Positions 7,717 through 15,375 of a stretch of 28,270 bases of DNA are shown here, in pieces. Below the pieces are notes generated by a model. The model did not search any database, had not been told where the DNA came from, and worked only from the letters and a program-made list of their open reading frames with translations. The position numbers and the translations under genes are program-made. The DNA is from Dehalobacterium sp040766325. GTDB taxonomy: Bacteria > Bacillota > Dehalobacteriia > Dehalobacteriales > Dehalobacteriaceae. The stretch spans positions 1-28,270 of the forward strand of contig JAXGQR010000021.1 of NCBI GenBank assembly GCA_040766325.1, in the 5' to 3' direction. Position 1 is the first letter of the stretch. Every line of letters begins with the position of its first letter.

Positions 7717-8883
7717 ATGAACTTGCAGCCCAAATTATCAAAAAAGATTGCTTTAATGACAGCTTTGGTGATGGTCTTAAGTTTGTGTCTAGCTGGGAGT
7801 GTATTGGCGGCAGCTCCAACTCCAGTAACATTAATTTCAACAAGTCCTGATAAAACAACTGGCGTTGATCCTACTATAAGTGAAATTGTATTGACTTTTA
7901 ACGTGGATGTAAATATATTAGATGTCTTGCCCGGTCAAGCTGGATTTACAAAATTAACTGAAGATGGTAGGACTATCGATTTTACAATGGAAATGCGTAA
8001 TGGGAAGGAATTTGTCATTACGCCTGACGAGGGATTTAAGGCAAATTCCAAATACTCTCTAACAGTAAAGGGAGGTTCTGTAGGCTATACTAGTAGTGCT
8101 TTTCCTGGCATGTCTATTTCTAACACTCAACCCATTACTCTTTCCTTCACCACGGGAAGCGAAGCAGAACCTGAACAATTGGAATTAAGCGTTACACCTG
8201 CTGAAGTAGACTTGGAAGTAGGAGAAACTGAAACTCTGACAGCCGATGCTACTGAAGGTGCTGTGGTTAGTTATAGTAGCGACGATGAAGATGTTGCAAC
8301 GGTATCAGCTGCAGGATTAATCACTGCCGTAGGTGAAGGCGAAACAACGATTACCGTCACGGCAACATTAGGCGAAGCAACCAAAGAAGTAGAAGTAGCC
8401 GTAAACGTAACGGCAGCAACAACAGAACCGGGAGAAGAAATTGAATTAACCGTTGAACCTGCTGCATTAACCCTCTATGTAGGCGCAACCGGTCAAACCT
8501 TTAAATTAACCACCACTGTTGATCCTGAAGATGCAGAACTTACCTTCGCGTCTACTAATGAAGCATTTGTGACCGTAAGTGAGGATGGCACTCTTACTGC
8601 CGTAGCAGCAGGAGAAGCCACCATTACCGTTACCGCTTCCAAGGACGGCTTCGAAGATGCAGAAAAAGCTGTGCAAGTAACTGTAGCTCCTGTTATCCTC
8701 GGCGATGTTGATTTAGATGGAGATTGGGACATCTATGATCTCCAAGCCGCTATTAATATTGCACTGGGAAGAACAGACAATTATTCTGCACTGCAGATAG
8801 AAGCGGCAGATGCGAATAAAGACGGCGTTGTAAACATCTCAGATGTTGTGATCATCAGAAATTTCATCTTGGAAGTTGAATAA
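7717..8883 (+). CDS. Secreted Big_5/Big_2 protein with C-terminal dockerin
   Basis: A 388-residue secreted protein. Residues 1-32 are a signal peptide (VLAA cleavage region). Residues about 35-146 resemble a Big_5 Ig-like domain (TSPDKTTGVDPTISEIVLTF). Residues about 155-231 and 242-324 are two Big_2 Ig-like domains (LEVGETETLTA, ATVSAAGLITAVGEGETTIT). Residues 329-388 form a dockerin with two calcium loops, DVDLDGDWDIYD and DANKDGVVNISD, each followed by a helix. It has no SLH or LPXTG anchor, so it probably reaches the surface by docking to a cohesin, and the next gene encodes three. ATG 7717 (or 7714) is chosen by TAAGGAGGGAG at 7703-7713; the ORF extension to 7669 lacks a ribosome site. 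No catalytic domain is present, so it looks structural or adhesive rather than a classical cellulosomal enzyme. Confidence 0.88.
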   Translation: MNLQPKLSKKIALMTALVMVLSLCLAGSVLAAAPTPVTLISTSPDKTTGVDPTISEIVLTFNVDVNILDVLPGQAGFTKLTEDGRTIDFTMEMRNGKEFVITPDEGFKANSKYSLTVKGGSVGYTSSAFPGMSISNTQPITLSFTTGSEAEPEQLELSVTPAEVDLEVGETETLTADATEGAVVSYSSDDEDVATVSAAGLITAVGEGETTITVTATLGEATKEVEVAVNVTAATTEPGEEIELTVEPAALTLYVGATGQTFKLTTTVDPEDAELTFASTNEAFVTVSEDGTLTAVAAGEATITVTASKDGFEDAEKAVQVTVAPVILGDVDLDGDWDIYDLQAAINIALGRTDNYSALQIEAADANKDGVVNISDVVIIRNFILEVE

Positions 8884-8949
8884 ATAAATCTATCTGCATG
8901 GAAATGCAGGTGCGGGACAATAGTTACAACATTCTGCAAATGATGGCAG

Positions 8950-8978
8950 TACTCCCCTTGGATGAGCCAGGGGGAGTA
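8950..8978 (+). terminator. Hairpin between the dockerin and cohesin genes
   Basis: TACTCCCCTTGG (8950-8961) pairs with CCAGGGGGAGTA (8967-8978) with one wobble and a 5-nt loop. No T tract follows, so it may be a partial terminator or an mRNA processing/stability element. A smaller hairpin, CTGCAT/ATGCAG (8894-8909), lies just after the dockerin gene stop. Confidence 0.5.
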
Positions 8979-9031
8979 TCCATTAATCATGACTGACATT
9001 TTACTTTGAGCAATCAGGAGGGAGGAGCTAC

Positions 9032-11077
9032 ATGAAGGGTTATAAAAACAATCACATGAGATTGGCACGTTTGCTGACCTTCTCTCTGATTTTACTGCTA
9101 AGCTTCGGGGCATTTTCTTTAGGCGCCTTAGCGGCAGATGAAGAGAACGGCATAACTCTAAATGTTGTAGATACGACGGGCGATCTGGGTGCATTGGTTT
9201 CTATCCCTGTTACATTTACCAGTGATGGTGCAGCAAGCGGGATGCAGTTTGATCTTAGTTATGATCCCGATTTGTTGACTTATCAGGGAACACCGGAAAA
9301 TTTGTTACTGGGCTATTCTGCCGGTGATTTACCGGACGGATTTGCCATTGTAGCTAGCAAGATTCAAAATAATAAGATTAGAACTGTGGTTTACAATGCA
9401 TCAGGTAATAGTATTCCGGAGGGAGACTATACCCTTATCAATTTGAAATTCCGTGTGAAGAGTGATGCTCAACCTGCACAGGAAAGCGATTTAGTCTTAA
9501 GCGGTGTTAAGATCACTGATGTGGATACAGATTCGCTGATGTCCGAGAACAACAGCGGAGTCTTTACTGTAACATCGAGCTCGGAACCAGTTGGAATCGT
9601 CTTAACAGCCGGAAATGTTACCGGGAAAGCTGGGGACAGTGTTTCCGTTCCCATTACCTTGCAGAGCGAAGGGAATGTGGCCGGTCTTCAGTTTACTCTA
9701 GATTATGATGACCAGCTGCTGACCTTTGAGGGCATCGACAAAGGTGCTCTAACGGATCAGAGCGGGGCTTTTACGGTGGAGGCTGAATTAACGGACGGCG
9801 GCGTAATTGTGCTGGTGTTGGCAAACACCCAGGGAACATTTATTGATGGTGAAGAGGATACTGTTGCCCAGCTTAACTTTACCGTTGCTTCCGGAGCTAA
9901 ATCCGGACAATTCTGTGACCTTGAGTTTGACAATGTTGTTCTCTCCGATGATGAAGGAGATCCTTTAATTGAGAATCAACTGAATCAAGGAAAGTTCATT
10001 GTAGCAGCGGGATCTGTTTCCGATAAACTGATTTTAACGGCAGGAAATGTATCCGGCAGAGCGGGAACTAATGTTTCTCTACCCATTACCCTTTTGAGCG
10101 AAGGAAATGTGGCTGGTATTCAGTTTACCCTGGATTATGATGACCAGTTGCTGACCTTCAAGGACATTACTAAAGGTGCTTTTACTGATCAGAGCGGGGC
10201 ATTTACAGTGGTAGCTGAATCATCGGATGGCGGAGTGATCGTGCTTGTTTTGGCAAATACCCCAGGGACTTTTATTAAAGAAGGCCAAGGCATTGTTGCT
10301 AAGCTTAACTTTAACGTTGCTTCCAATGCCAGACCCGGACAATCCTGTGATCTTGAACTGAACAATGTTATTTTCTCTGATGATCAAGGAGAACCCTTAA
10401 TGGCAGATCAATTGAATGATGGTGAGTTCACAGTCGCGACCTCAGGTGGCGGCGGCGGTGGTGGTGGCGGCTCCAAGGATAAGGATGAGGATAAAGATGA
10501 AACCCCAACCCCATCCCAACCGGATTGTTCCTTCATCGACCTAACTACCAGCCACTGGGCTTACAAAGATATCATTGCGCTTTGTGAAGCAGGCATTATT
10601 GACGGTTATCCCGATGGCACCTTTGGCCCGGAAATAAGCATTACCCGTGCTGAGTTTGCCAAGATTATTGTCGGTGTTCAAGGAACGGCTTTGGTGAATC
10701 CTGCTCAGGCAACCTACCAGGATGTAGCAAGAAACAATTGGCATTACCAGTATGTTGAGACCGCAACCCAGGCCGGTTTGGTTATGGGTGACGGCAAAGG
10801 CTATTTCCGCCCCAATGACCGGATTTCCCGTCAGGAAATCGCTATTATCTTGGTGCGAGCCATGGGCTTACAAAATGAAGCCATAGCTAAAGCCCAGGAA
10901 GTCACCACCTTTGGTGATGACTCTCAAATCTCCCCATGGGCCAGAGGTCATGTGGTGGTAGCCGTTGAGCAAGGTTTGATCAACGGTTATCCCGGGAATC
11001 CGCCCACATTCAAAGCGAAAAATACCGCAACCAGAGCAGAAGCTTCTGCCATGCTCAATCGGTATCGCAACCAGTAA
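9032..11077 (+). CDS. Triple-cohesin surface anchor protein with three SLH domains
   Basis: A 681-residue scaffoldin-like protein. Residues 1-35 are a signal peptide. Three cohesin-type domains follow at about 41-181, 188-326 and 333-470. Domains two and three are close copies, both with SEGNVAG(L/I)QFTLDYDDQLL, while the first is diverged. A poly-Gly plus Lys/Asp-rich linker (472-497) leads to three SLH repeats (about 499-545, 562-612, 625-676; for example SHWAYKDIIALCEAGIIDGY and ITRAEFAKI), which bind secondary cell-wall polymer. The architecture resembles SLH-anchored scaffoldins such as OlpB/SdbA of cellulosomal clostridia. The gene just upstream encodes a dockerin, the expected ligand. 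The ATG has GGAGGGAGGAG at 9018-9028. The function is to display dockerin-bearing proteins; that these particular two bind each other is inferred. Confidence 0.9.
   Translation: MKGYKNNHMRLARLLTFSLILLLSFGAFSLGALAADEENGITLNVVDTTGDLGALVSIPVTFTSDGAASGMQFDLSYDPDLLTYQGTPENLLLGYSAGDLPDGFAIVASKIQNNKIRTVVYNASGNSIPEGDYTLINLKFRVKSDAQPAQESDLVLSGVKITDVDTDSLMSENNSGVFTVTSSSEPVGIVLTAGNVTGKAGDSVSVPITLQSEGNVAGLQFTLDYDDQLLTFEGIDKGALTDQSGAFTVEAELTDGGVIVLVLANTQGTFIDGEEDTVAQLNFTVASGAKSGQFCDLEFDNVVLSDDEGDPLIENQLNQGKFIVAAGSVSDKLILTAGNVSGRAGTNVSLPITLLSEGNVAGIQFTLDYDDQLLTFKDITKGAFTDQSGAFTVVAESSDGGVIVLVLANTPGTFIKEGQGIVAKLNFNVASNARPGQSCDLELNNVIFSDDQGEPLMADQLNDGEFTVATSGGGGGGGGGSKDKDEDKDETPTPSQPDCSFIDLTTSHWAYKDIIALCEAGIIDGYPDGTFGPEISITRAEFAKIIVGVQGTALVNPAQATYQDVARNNWHYQYVETATQAGLVMGDGKGYFRPNDRISRQEIAIILVRAMGLQNEAIAKAQEVTTFGDDSQISPWARGHVVVAVEQGLINGYPGNPPTFKAKNTATRAEASAMLNRYRNQ
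9594..10445 (+). repeat. Internal tandem duplication encoding cohesins 2 and 3
   Basis: The segments about 9594-10013 and 10029-10445 encode domains of nearly equal length that share long identical stretches at equivalent positions, for example GNVAG(L/I)QFTLDYDDQLLTF, TDQSGAFTV and GGVIVLVLANT. This points to a duplication within the gene that is younger than its split from cohesin 1. Confidence 0.75.
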
Positions 11078-11111
11078 AACCATTGAAATGGATATGAAAC
11101 ATTTGAAACAA

Positions 11112-11148
11112 AAGACACTCTTCCCAGATTAGTCCGGGAGGGTGTCTT
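11112..11148 (+). terminator. Terminator after the cohesin/SLH gene
   Basis: AAGACAC (11112-11118) pairs with GTGTCTT (11142-11148). The stem continues imperfectly through TTCCC/GGGA, and TTTATTCC follows. The rest of the interval to 11373 is AT-rich, and I see no further gene in it. Confidence 0.7.
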
Positions 11149-11373
11149 TATTCCATAATCCATTATACCTAAACGATTCTTTAAAACTCCACCTAAAGGA
11201 TGAGAAAAATCCTTCTTGATAGGGAGAATAAAACCATAGGATTCTTGAAGATCATATTTATCTCAACCTGAATGGGGATGGAATCTGAAGAAGGGTAGAG
11301 TACAATTAGTAATAAGCTGGTAGTATCTTCTTGCTGAAGATATTGCCCAAAACTTGAAAGGTGGTAAGATTTA

Positions 11374-12900
11374 ATGAAGCGAAGAACTCTAATCGTATTA
11401 ACCTTGATCCTGGCCTTAATCTTTCCCATGACGGCTATTGCACAAGAGATGCCTCCAATCCCCGCAATTTATAAAGGTACCGTTGTGGATCTGGAGGGCA
11501 AAGCGGTTCCCTCCGGCACAATCCATGCTTATACCAAGGATAAGTTACGGGGTAGTATCGATTTTGAAGATGGAGAGTACAGTAGGTTTTTAGTGAACGG
11601 AGAAACGAGTGCTAATAACGCCGTTGTTGTTTTTACCATTGAAGTCAATGGCGTGGAAGTAGATGCCACACCTTCTCAGGAGGTGAAATGGCAGTCGGGT
11701 AAAATCAGCGGCATGGATATTCCCTTAATCAAACTGACCGTTGACACATCGAAGTTTCCTGACGTGTCGGGAAAGGTTACCATTGAAGCATCTAATGACA
11801 ACTTTACCCTAAAGATCGGCAAAACGAAACAGATTCGAGTGACAACCACTCCTGCTAATGCAACTCTTAGCTATAAAAGCGATAAAACCAGCGTGGCTAC
11901 CGTAAGTTCCAGCGGTGTGGTCACCGCCAAAGGACAAGGTACGGCGATCATTACCGTTACTGCCTCCAGCCCCGGTATGGATGACGGAAAAGAGACGGTG
12001 CGGGTGCGCGTCAGTGAAAATCCCATCGAAATCACAGTAGACCCCGATTCCGTTAAATTAGAGGTAGGAAAAACGCAGCAATTGAGCGTAACTACGGATC
12101 CCTCCGGGACAACGAAAACATATAAATCCAATAAAACCAGTGTTGCGACGGTTAGTTCTTCCGGAAGAATCACCGCGATTGCTCCCGGGAATGCTACCAT
12201 CACCATCACAGCCAAGAAAGATGGTTATGAAGACGGTGAAGAATCTGTAAAAGTAACGGTAACTGAGATCGGCGGCAGCGGCGGTGGCAGCGGCAGTATC
12301 CCCGGCACAACACCAGGTACCACTCCTGGCACCAATCCTCCCGGACCCACCTCTTTCACCGATGTTCCGGAATATCATTGGGCTCATGGAAATATTACCT
12401 TTTTAGCCCAAAGTGGGATTGTGGGCGGATATGAAGACGGTACCTTCCAACCGGCGAAGAATGTGACCCGGGCCGAATTTACTAAGATGCTGGTTGCTGC
12501 TGTAGGTCTCACTGTGGAAAATCCCGCTATGGCAAGATTCAGCGATGTTCCTACTACCCTTTGGAGTTTCGGTTATATTGAAGCTGCAGCAAAAGCAGGA
12601 CTGGTTACCGGTGATACTACAGGTACCTTCCGACCCAATGATAATATTACCCGTCAGGAAATGGCTGCTATTTTGGTTCGAGCTATGGGTAAAGGTGATG
12701 CGGGCACAACCAATGCCAATCTGGCCACTACTTTTTCTGATGACAGCTCGATTGCCACATGGGCCCGAGGCTTTGTTGTGGCAGCGGTTCAGGACGGCTT
12801 AGTGGGCGGTTATAGTGAAGACAATACCTTCCGTCCGGCGCAAAATGCTACCCGAGCAGAATCTTCTGCCATGATCAGCCGTTTATTGGAAAAAATATAA
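11374..12900 (+). CDS. SLH-anchored Big_2 surface protein
   Basis: A 508-residue secreted protein. Residues 1-24 are a signal peptide (MKRRTL, hydrophobic core, AIAQ). Residues about 32-120 resemble a carboxypeptidase-regulatory-like beta-sandwich (YKGTVVDLEGKAVPSGTIHA). Residues about 135-214 and 217-298 are two Big_2 Ig-like domains with near-repeated KSDKTSVATVSSSG and KSNKTSVATVSSSG. A GGSGGGSG and PGTTPGTTPGT linker (about 300-325) leads to three SLH repeats (about 327-375, 388-437, 453-505). It is the same kind of anchor as in the cohesin protein, but with no cohesin or dockerin, so it is attached to the wall by itself. GAAAGGTGG at 11357-11365 supports ATG 11374. It has a perfect terminator downstream. 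The role is probably structural or adhesive; the ligand is unknown. Confidence 0.9.
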   Translation: MKRRTLIVLTLILALIFPMTAIAQEMPPIPAIYKGTVVDLEGKAVPSGTIHAYTKDKLRGSIDFEDGEYSRFLVNGETSANNAVVVFTIEVNGVEVDATPSQEVKWQSGKISGMDIPLIKLTVDTSKFPDVSGKVTIEASNDNFTLKIGKTKQIRVTTTPANATLSYKSDKTSVATVSSSGVVTAKGQGTAIITVTASSPGMDDGKETVRVRVSENPIEITVDPDSVKLEVGKTQQLSVTTDPSGTTKTYKSNKTSVATVSSSGRITAIAPGNATITITAKKDGYEDGEESVKVTVTEIGGSGGGSGSIPGTTPGTTPGTNPPGPTSFTDVPEYHWAHGNITFLAQSGIVGGYEDGTFQPAKNVTRAEFTKMLVAAVGLTVENPAMARFSDVPTTLWSFGYIEAAAKAGLVTGDTTGTFRPNDNITRQEMAAILVRAMGKGDAGTTNANLATTFSDDSSIATWARGFVVAAVQDGLVGGYSEDNTFRPAQNATRAESSAMISRLLEKI

Positions 12901-12945
12901 CCTTTTAAGTATTTAATACCGTAAGCTAATGTTTTTGATGAGTCG

Positions 12946-12986
12946 GACAGCCGACACCTTGCCCAAGGTGTCGGCTGTCTTTCTCT
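12946..12986 (+). terminator. Strong terminator closing the surface-protein island
   Basis: A perfect 15-bp GC-rich stem (12946-12960 with 12965-12979) has a GCCC loop and is followed by TTTCTCTT. It separates the SLH gene from the folate operon. Confidence 0.92.
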
Positions 12987-13014
12987 TGAATTCTTCTCTA
13001 AAGTAACATATAAT
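12986..13014 (+). promoter_or_regulatory. Sigma-A-type promoter of the folate operon
   Basis: TTGAAT (12986-12991), a 17-bp spacer and a perfect TATAAT (13009-13014) lie 30 bp before ATG 13044. The -35 box touches the tail of the preceding terminator, so the spacing is very tight. Confidence 0.8.
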
Positions 13015-13043
13015 TTTATCAGCAATAATGAGGAGGCCTTTTT

Positions 13044-13550
13044 ATGGAGCGGGTGCAAAAGGTGATGTCCCATCCGGATTTTGAAGCCTATTTGTTTCTG
13101 AATAAGCAGCAGGAATTAAATCGAGAATTTTGCTGCCATCAGTTGGAACACGCTTTGGATGTAGCGCGTATTTTTTATATCCTATGTCTGGAAGGAGAAC
13201 GCTTACCGGAATTAAAGCATTTGTCGGGGCCGGAGATAAAAGAGTTGGTTTATGTCATTGCCCTCCTCCATGATATCGGCCGCTGGAAACAATACCTGGA
13301 TCCAAGTTTGGATCATGCCCGGGAAGGTGCGATATTAGCAAAACCGATCCTGCAGGATGTGGGGTTCTCGGAGGAGACAATAAATCTGGCCTTATCGGCG
13401 ATTGCTGATCATCGCAAGCACAGTGCCTCCGGACTGGGTAGTATCTTGTATCGGGCGGACAAGCTATCCCGCAATTGTCATCATTGTCAGGCACAGCATA
13501 AGTGCTATAAATTTAACCGTATGGAAACGCGAGATAAGGTACTTTATTAA
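13044..13550 (+). CDS. HD-domain phosphohydrolase-like protein in the folate operon
   Basis: A 168-residue cytosolic protein with the metal ligands of an HD phosphohydrolase: His36 (HQLEHALDVAR), His76-Asp77 in LLHDIGRW, later His residues in ADHRKH, and Asp139 in YRADK. The C-terminal CHHCQAQHKCY may hold a structural metal. The start has AGGAGG at 13031-13036. It is the first gene of a transcript continuing into folP, folB and folK; the stop overlaps the nearest upstream in-frame ATG of folP (13550), but the true folP start is probably 13592. HD enzymes cleave phosphate esters, and the archaeal HD enzyme MptB acts on a cyclic phosphate intermediate of pterin synthesis. A role in removing phosphate from dihydroneopterin triphosphate is thus possible but unproven. 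Other nucleotide substrates are equally possible. Confidence 0.8.
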   Translation: MERVQKVMSHPDFEAYLFLNKQQELNREFCCHQLEHALDVARIFYILCLEGERLPELKHLSGPEIKELVYVIALLHDIGRWKQYLDPSLDHAREGAILAKPILQDVGFSEETINLALSAIADHRKHSASGLGSILYRADKLSRNCHHCQAQHKCYKFNRMETRDKVLY

Positions 13551-13591
13551 TGGGAATTACTTGTGAAATATTAATTAAGAGGTGGAGCGAT

Positions 13592-14467
13592 ATGGAGTTT
13601 AATCATAGTGCCCGGGCAGGTTCCTGGGAGATGAGCTGTAAGAACGGTCCTTTGACCTTTGGAGCACGTACTTTGGTGATGGGGATTTTAAATGTCACCC
13701 CAAATTCATTTTCTGACGGAGGAAAGTTCAATCAATTAGATTTGGCTTTGGAACATGCTTATCAAATGGTAGAAGAAGGGGCGGATATTATTGATGTAGG
13801 TGGCGAATCCACCCGCCCCGGATATGAAATGATTGATGCTGAGGAGGAGATTAAGCGTATCGTTCCTATTATTGAAGCCCTGGCTCAAAAAGTTAAGGTA
13901 CCCCTTTCCGTTGATACCTATAAAGCGAAGGTGGCCAGAGCTGCTCTGGATGCGGGTGCCGGGATCATCAATGATATTTGGGGTTTTCAATTTGAGCAGG
14001 ATCAGTCGGAAATCCCGGAAATGGCACGGGTTGCGGCAGAGTATGATTGCCCGGTGATTTTAATGCATAATCAAAATGGTACGGAATATAACAACTTAAT
14101 GGACGAGGTGCTTCTTTTCCTGCGTAAAAGTATTGAGATTGCAGAAAAGGCAGGGGTAAAGCCGGATAAAATCATTCTTGATCCCGGCATCGGCTTTGGT
14201 AAAGATTTGGATCAGAATCTGGAGGTGATGAGCCGCCTGGAAGAATTTCAATCCTTAGGCAAACCTGTTCTTTTAGGAACATCTCGTAAAAGAATGATCG
14301 GCAGTGTTCTGGATTTGCCGGTGACAGAACGGGTGGAAGGAACCGCTGCTACAGTTGTTATCGGGATCACGAAGGGCATGGATATTGTTCGGGTACATGA
14401 TGTCAAAGAAATGGCCCGTGTGGTAAAAATGACAGATGCCATCATAAGGAGAAATTATCATGGATAA
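13592..14467 (+). CDS. folP: Dihydropteroate synthase
   Basis: Condenses 6-hydroxymethyl-dihydropterin diphosphate with p-aminobenzoate to dihydropteroate; it is the target of sulfonamides. The 291-residue TIM-barrel protein carries MGILNVTPNSFSDGG, GADIIDVGGESTRPG, SVDTYKAKVA, GAGIINDIWG, LILDPGIGFGK-like DKIILDPGIGFGK and LGTSRKR. I choose ATG 13592 because AGAGGTGG lies just upstream at 13578-13585; an in-frame ATG at 13550 would add 14 residues not typical of the family. The gene overlaps the start of folB by 8 bp, so translation is probably coupled. The middle DIWGFQFEQDQSEIPEMARV contains a few extra residues compared with the shorter canonical loop. Confidence 0.97.
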   Translation: MEFNHSARAGSWEMSCKNGPLTFGARTLVMGILNVTPNSFSDGGKFNQLDLALEHAYQMVEEGADIIDVGGESTRPGYEMIDAEEEIKRIVPIIEALAQKVKVPLSVDTYKAKVARAALDAGAGIINDIWGFQFEQDQSEIPEMARVAAEYDCPVILMHNQNGTEYNNLMDEVLLFLRKSIEIAEKAGVKPDKIILDPGIGFGKDLDQNLEVMSRLEEFQSLGKPVLLGTSRKRMIGSVLDLPVTERVEGTAATVVIGITKGMDIVRVHDVKEMARVVKMTDAIIRRNYHG

Positions 14468-14828
14468 AATTGTTTTACCGGGGATGGAGTTTTACGGTTA
14501 TCACGGGGTTTTAAAAGAAGAAAAAAAAGTGGGACAACCCTTTATCATCAGTGTGGAAATGTATCTGGATCTGCTTCCGGCAGGGGTTTCCGATGATTTG
14601 CATCAAACGGTAAACTATCTAGACGCTTTTCTGGCCATCAAGGAGATCGTGGAGGAAAAAAACTTTGATTTAATAGAAGCCTTGGCCCATAATATTGCCC
14701 AGATGCTTTTAGAAAAATTCGAGATCAGCAAGGTAAAGGTTATCGTAGACAAGCCATTGGCACCACTACCCGCAGGTAGTCATGGGGCCCGGGTGGAAAT
14801 TAAACGGGAGAAAAACCGTGAAAACTAA
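14460..14828 (+). CDS. folB: Dihydroneopterin aldolase
   Basis: Converts 7,8-dihydroneopterin to 6-hydroxymethyl-dihydropterin and glycolaldehyde. The 122-residue protein has the family signatures FYGYHGVLKEEKKVGQPF near the N-terminus, the TVNYLDAF segment, LIEALAHNIA, and KVIVDKPLAPLPAGSHGARV with the conserved Lys and Pro near the C-terminus. ATG 14460 lies inside the end of folP, with AAGGAG at 14448-14453. The start of folK overlaps its 3' end. The operon arrangement folP-folB-folK is the same as in Bacillus. Confidence 0.96.
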   Translation: MDKIVLPGMEFYGYHGVLKEEKKVGQPFIISVEMYLDLLPAGVSDDLHQTVNYLDAFLAIKEIVEEKNFDLIEALAHNIAQMLLEKFEISKVKVIVDKPLAPLPAGSHGARVEIKREKNREN

Positions 14829-15321
14829 TTTGGTCTATTTAAGCTTAGGCAGCAACATGGGTAATAAAAAGGAATATTTGAGTCAAGCGCTAAAGTATCT
14901 TAAAGAAGTACCCACCATCAGGATCACGAGAAAATCTTCCCTTTATCAAACCGATCCTGTGGGTTATGTGGAACAAGATTATTTTTTAAATGCTGTTTTG
15001 GAACTGGAAACAAGCCTGGAACCGGAAACACTTTTAAAAACTACTCAAGAAATTGAAAATAAGTTGAACCGGAAAAGAACTATTCGTTGGGGCCCCAGGA
15101 CCATCGATATTGATCTCTTGCTCTTTAATGATCAAATCATCTCTACTCCAGATTTAGTAATACCACATGCGCAAATGCATCTGAGACGCTTTGTCCTGGT
15201 ACCTTTAGCCGAATTGGATCCTAAGATTTTCATTCCCGGTGTGGGACAGGTGGAGCAAATTGTGGCGTCTTGTGCAGATCAGGGCAGAGTCTCTCGCGTT
15301 TATCAAGCAAGTGAATGGTAA
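14818..15321 (+). CDS. folK: 6-hydroxymethyl-7,8-dihydropterin pyrophosphokinase
   Basis: Transfers pyrophosphate from ATP to 6-hydroxymethyl-dihydropterin, making the substrate of FolP. The 167-residue protein carries LSLGSNMGNKKEYL, QTDPVGYVEQDYFLNAV, and the HPPK signature RWGPRTIDIDLLLF with the Asp pair that binds Mg, then PHAQMHLRRFVLVPLAEL. I choose GTG 14818, with GGGAG at 14806-14810, over ATG 14782: a start at 14782 would add 12 residues and lie deep within folB. The gene overlaps folB by 11 bp. It is the last gene of the operon, followed directly by a terminator whose stem begins at the stop codon. Confidence 0.96.
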   Translation: MKTNLVYLSLGSNMGNKKEYLSQALKYLKEVPTIRITRKSSLYQTDPVGYVEQDYFLNAVLELETSLEPETLLKTTQEIENKLNRKRTIRWGPRTIDIDLLLFNDQIISTPDLVIPHAQMHLRRFVLVPLAELDPKIFIPGVGQVEQIVASCADQGRVSRVYQASEW

Positions 15322-15348
15322 ACAAAGCCGTAACCCGGCTTTGTTTTT
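15321..15348 (+). terminator. Terminator of the folate operon
   Basis: AACAAAGCCG (15321-15330) pairs perfectly with CGGCTTTGTT (15336-15345) around a 5-nt loop, and the T run continues to 15348. Confidence 0.9.
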
Positions 15349-15375
15349 AATGTATGTAGAGAAAGGAATCATCGG

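Noticed and set aside
12058..12387. Antisense Gly/Ser/Arg-rich ORF of 109 codons opposite the SLH/Big_2 gene
   Set aside because: It lies wholly inside a well-supported gene, has low-complexity composition caused by the opposite-strand linker repeats, and has no credible ribosome site.
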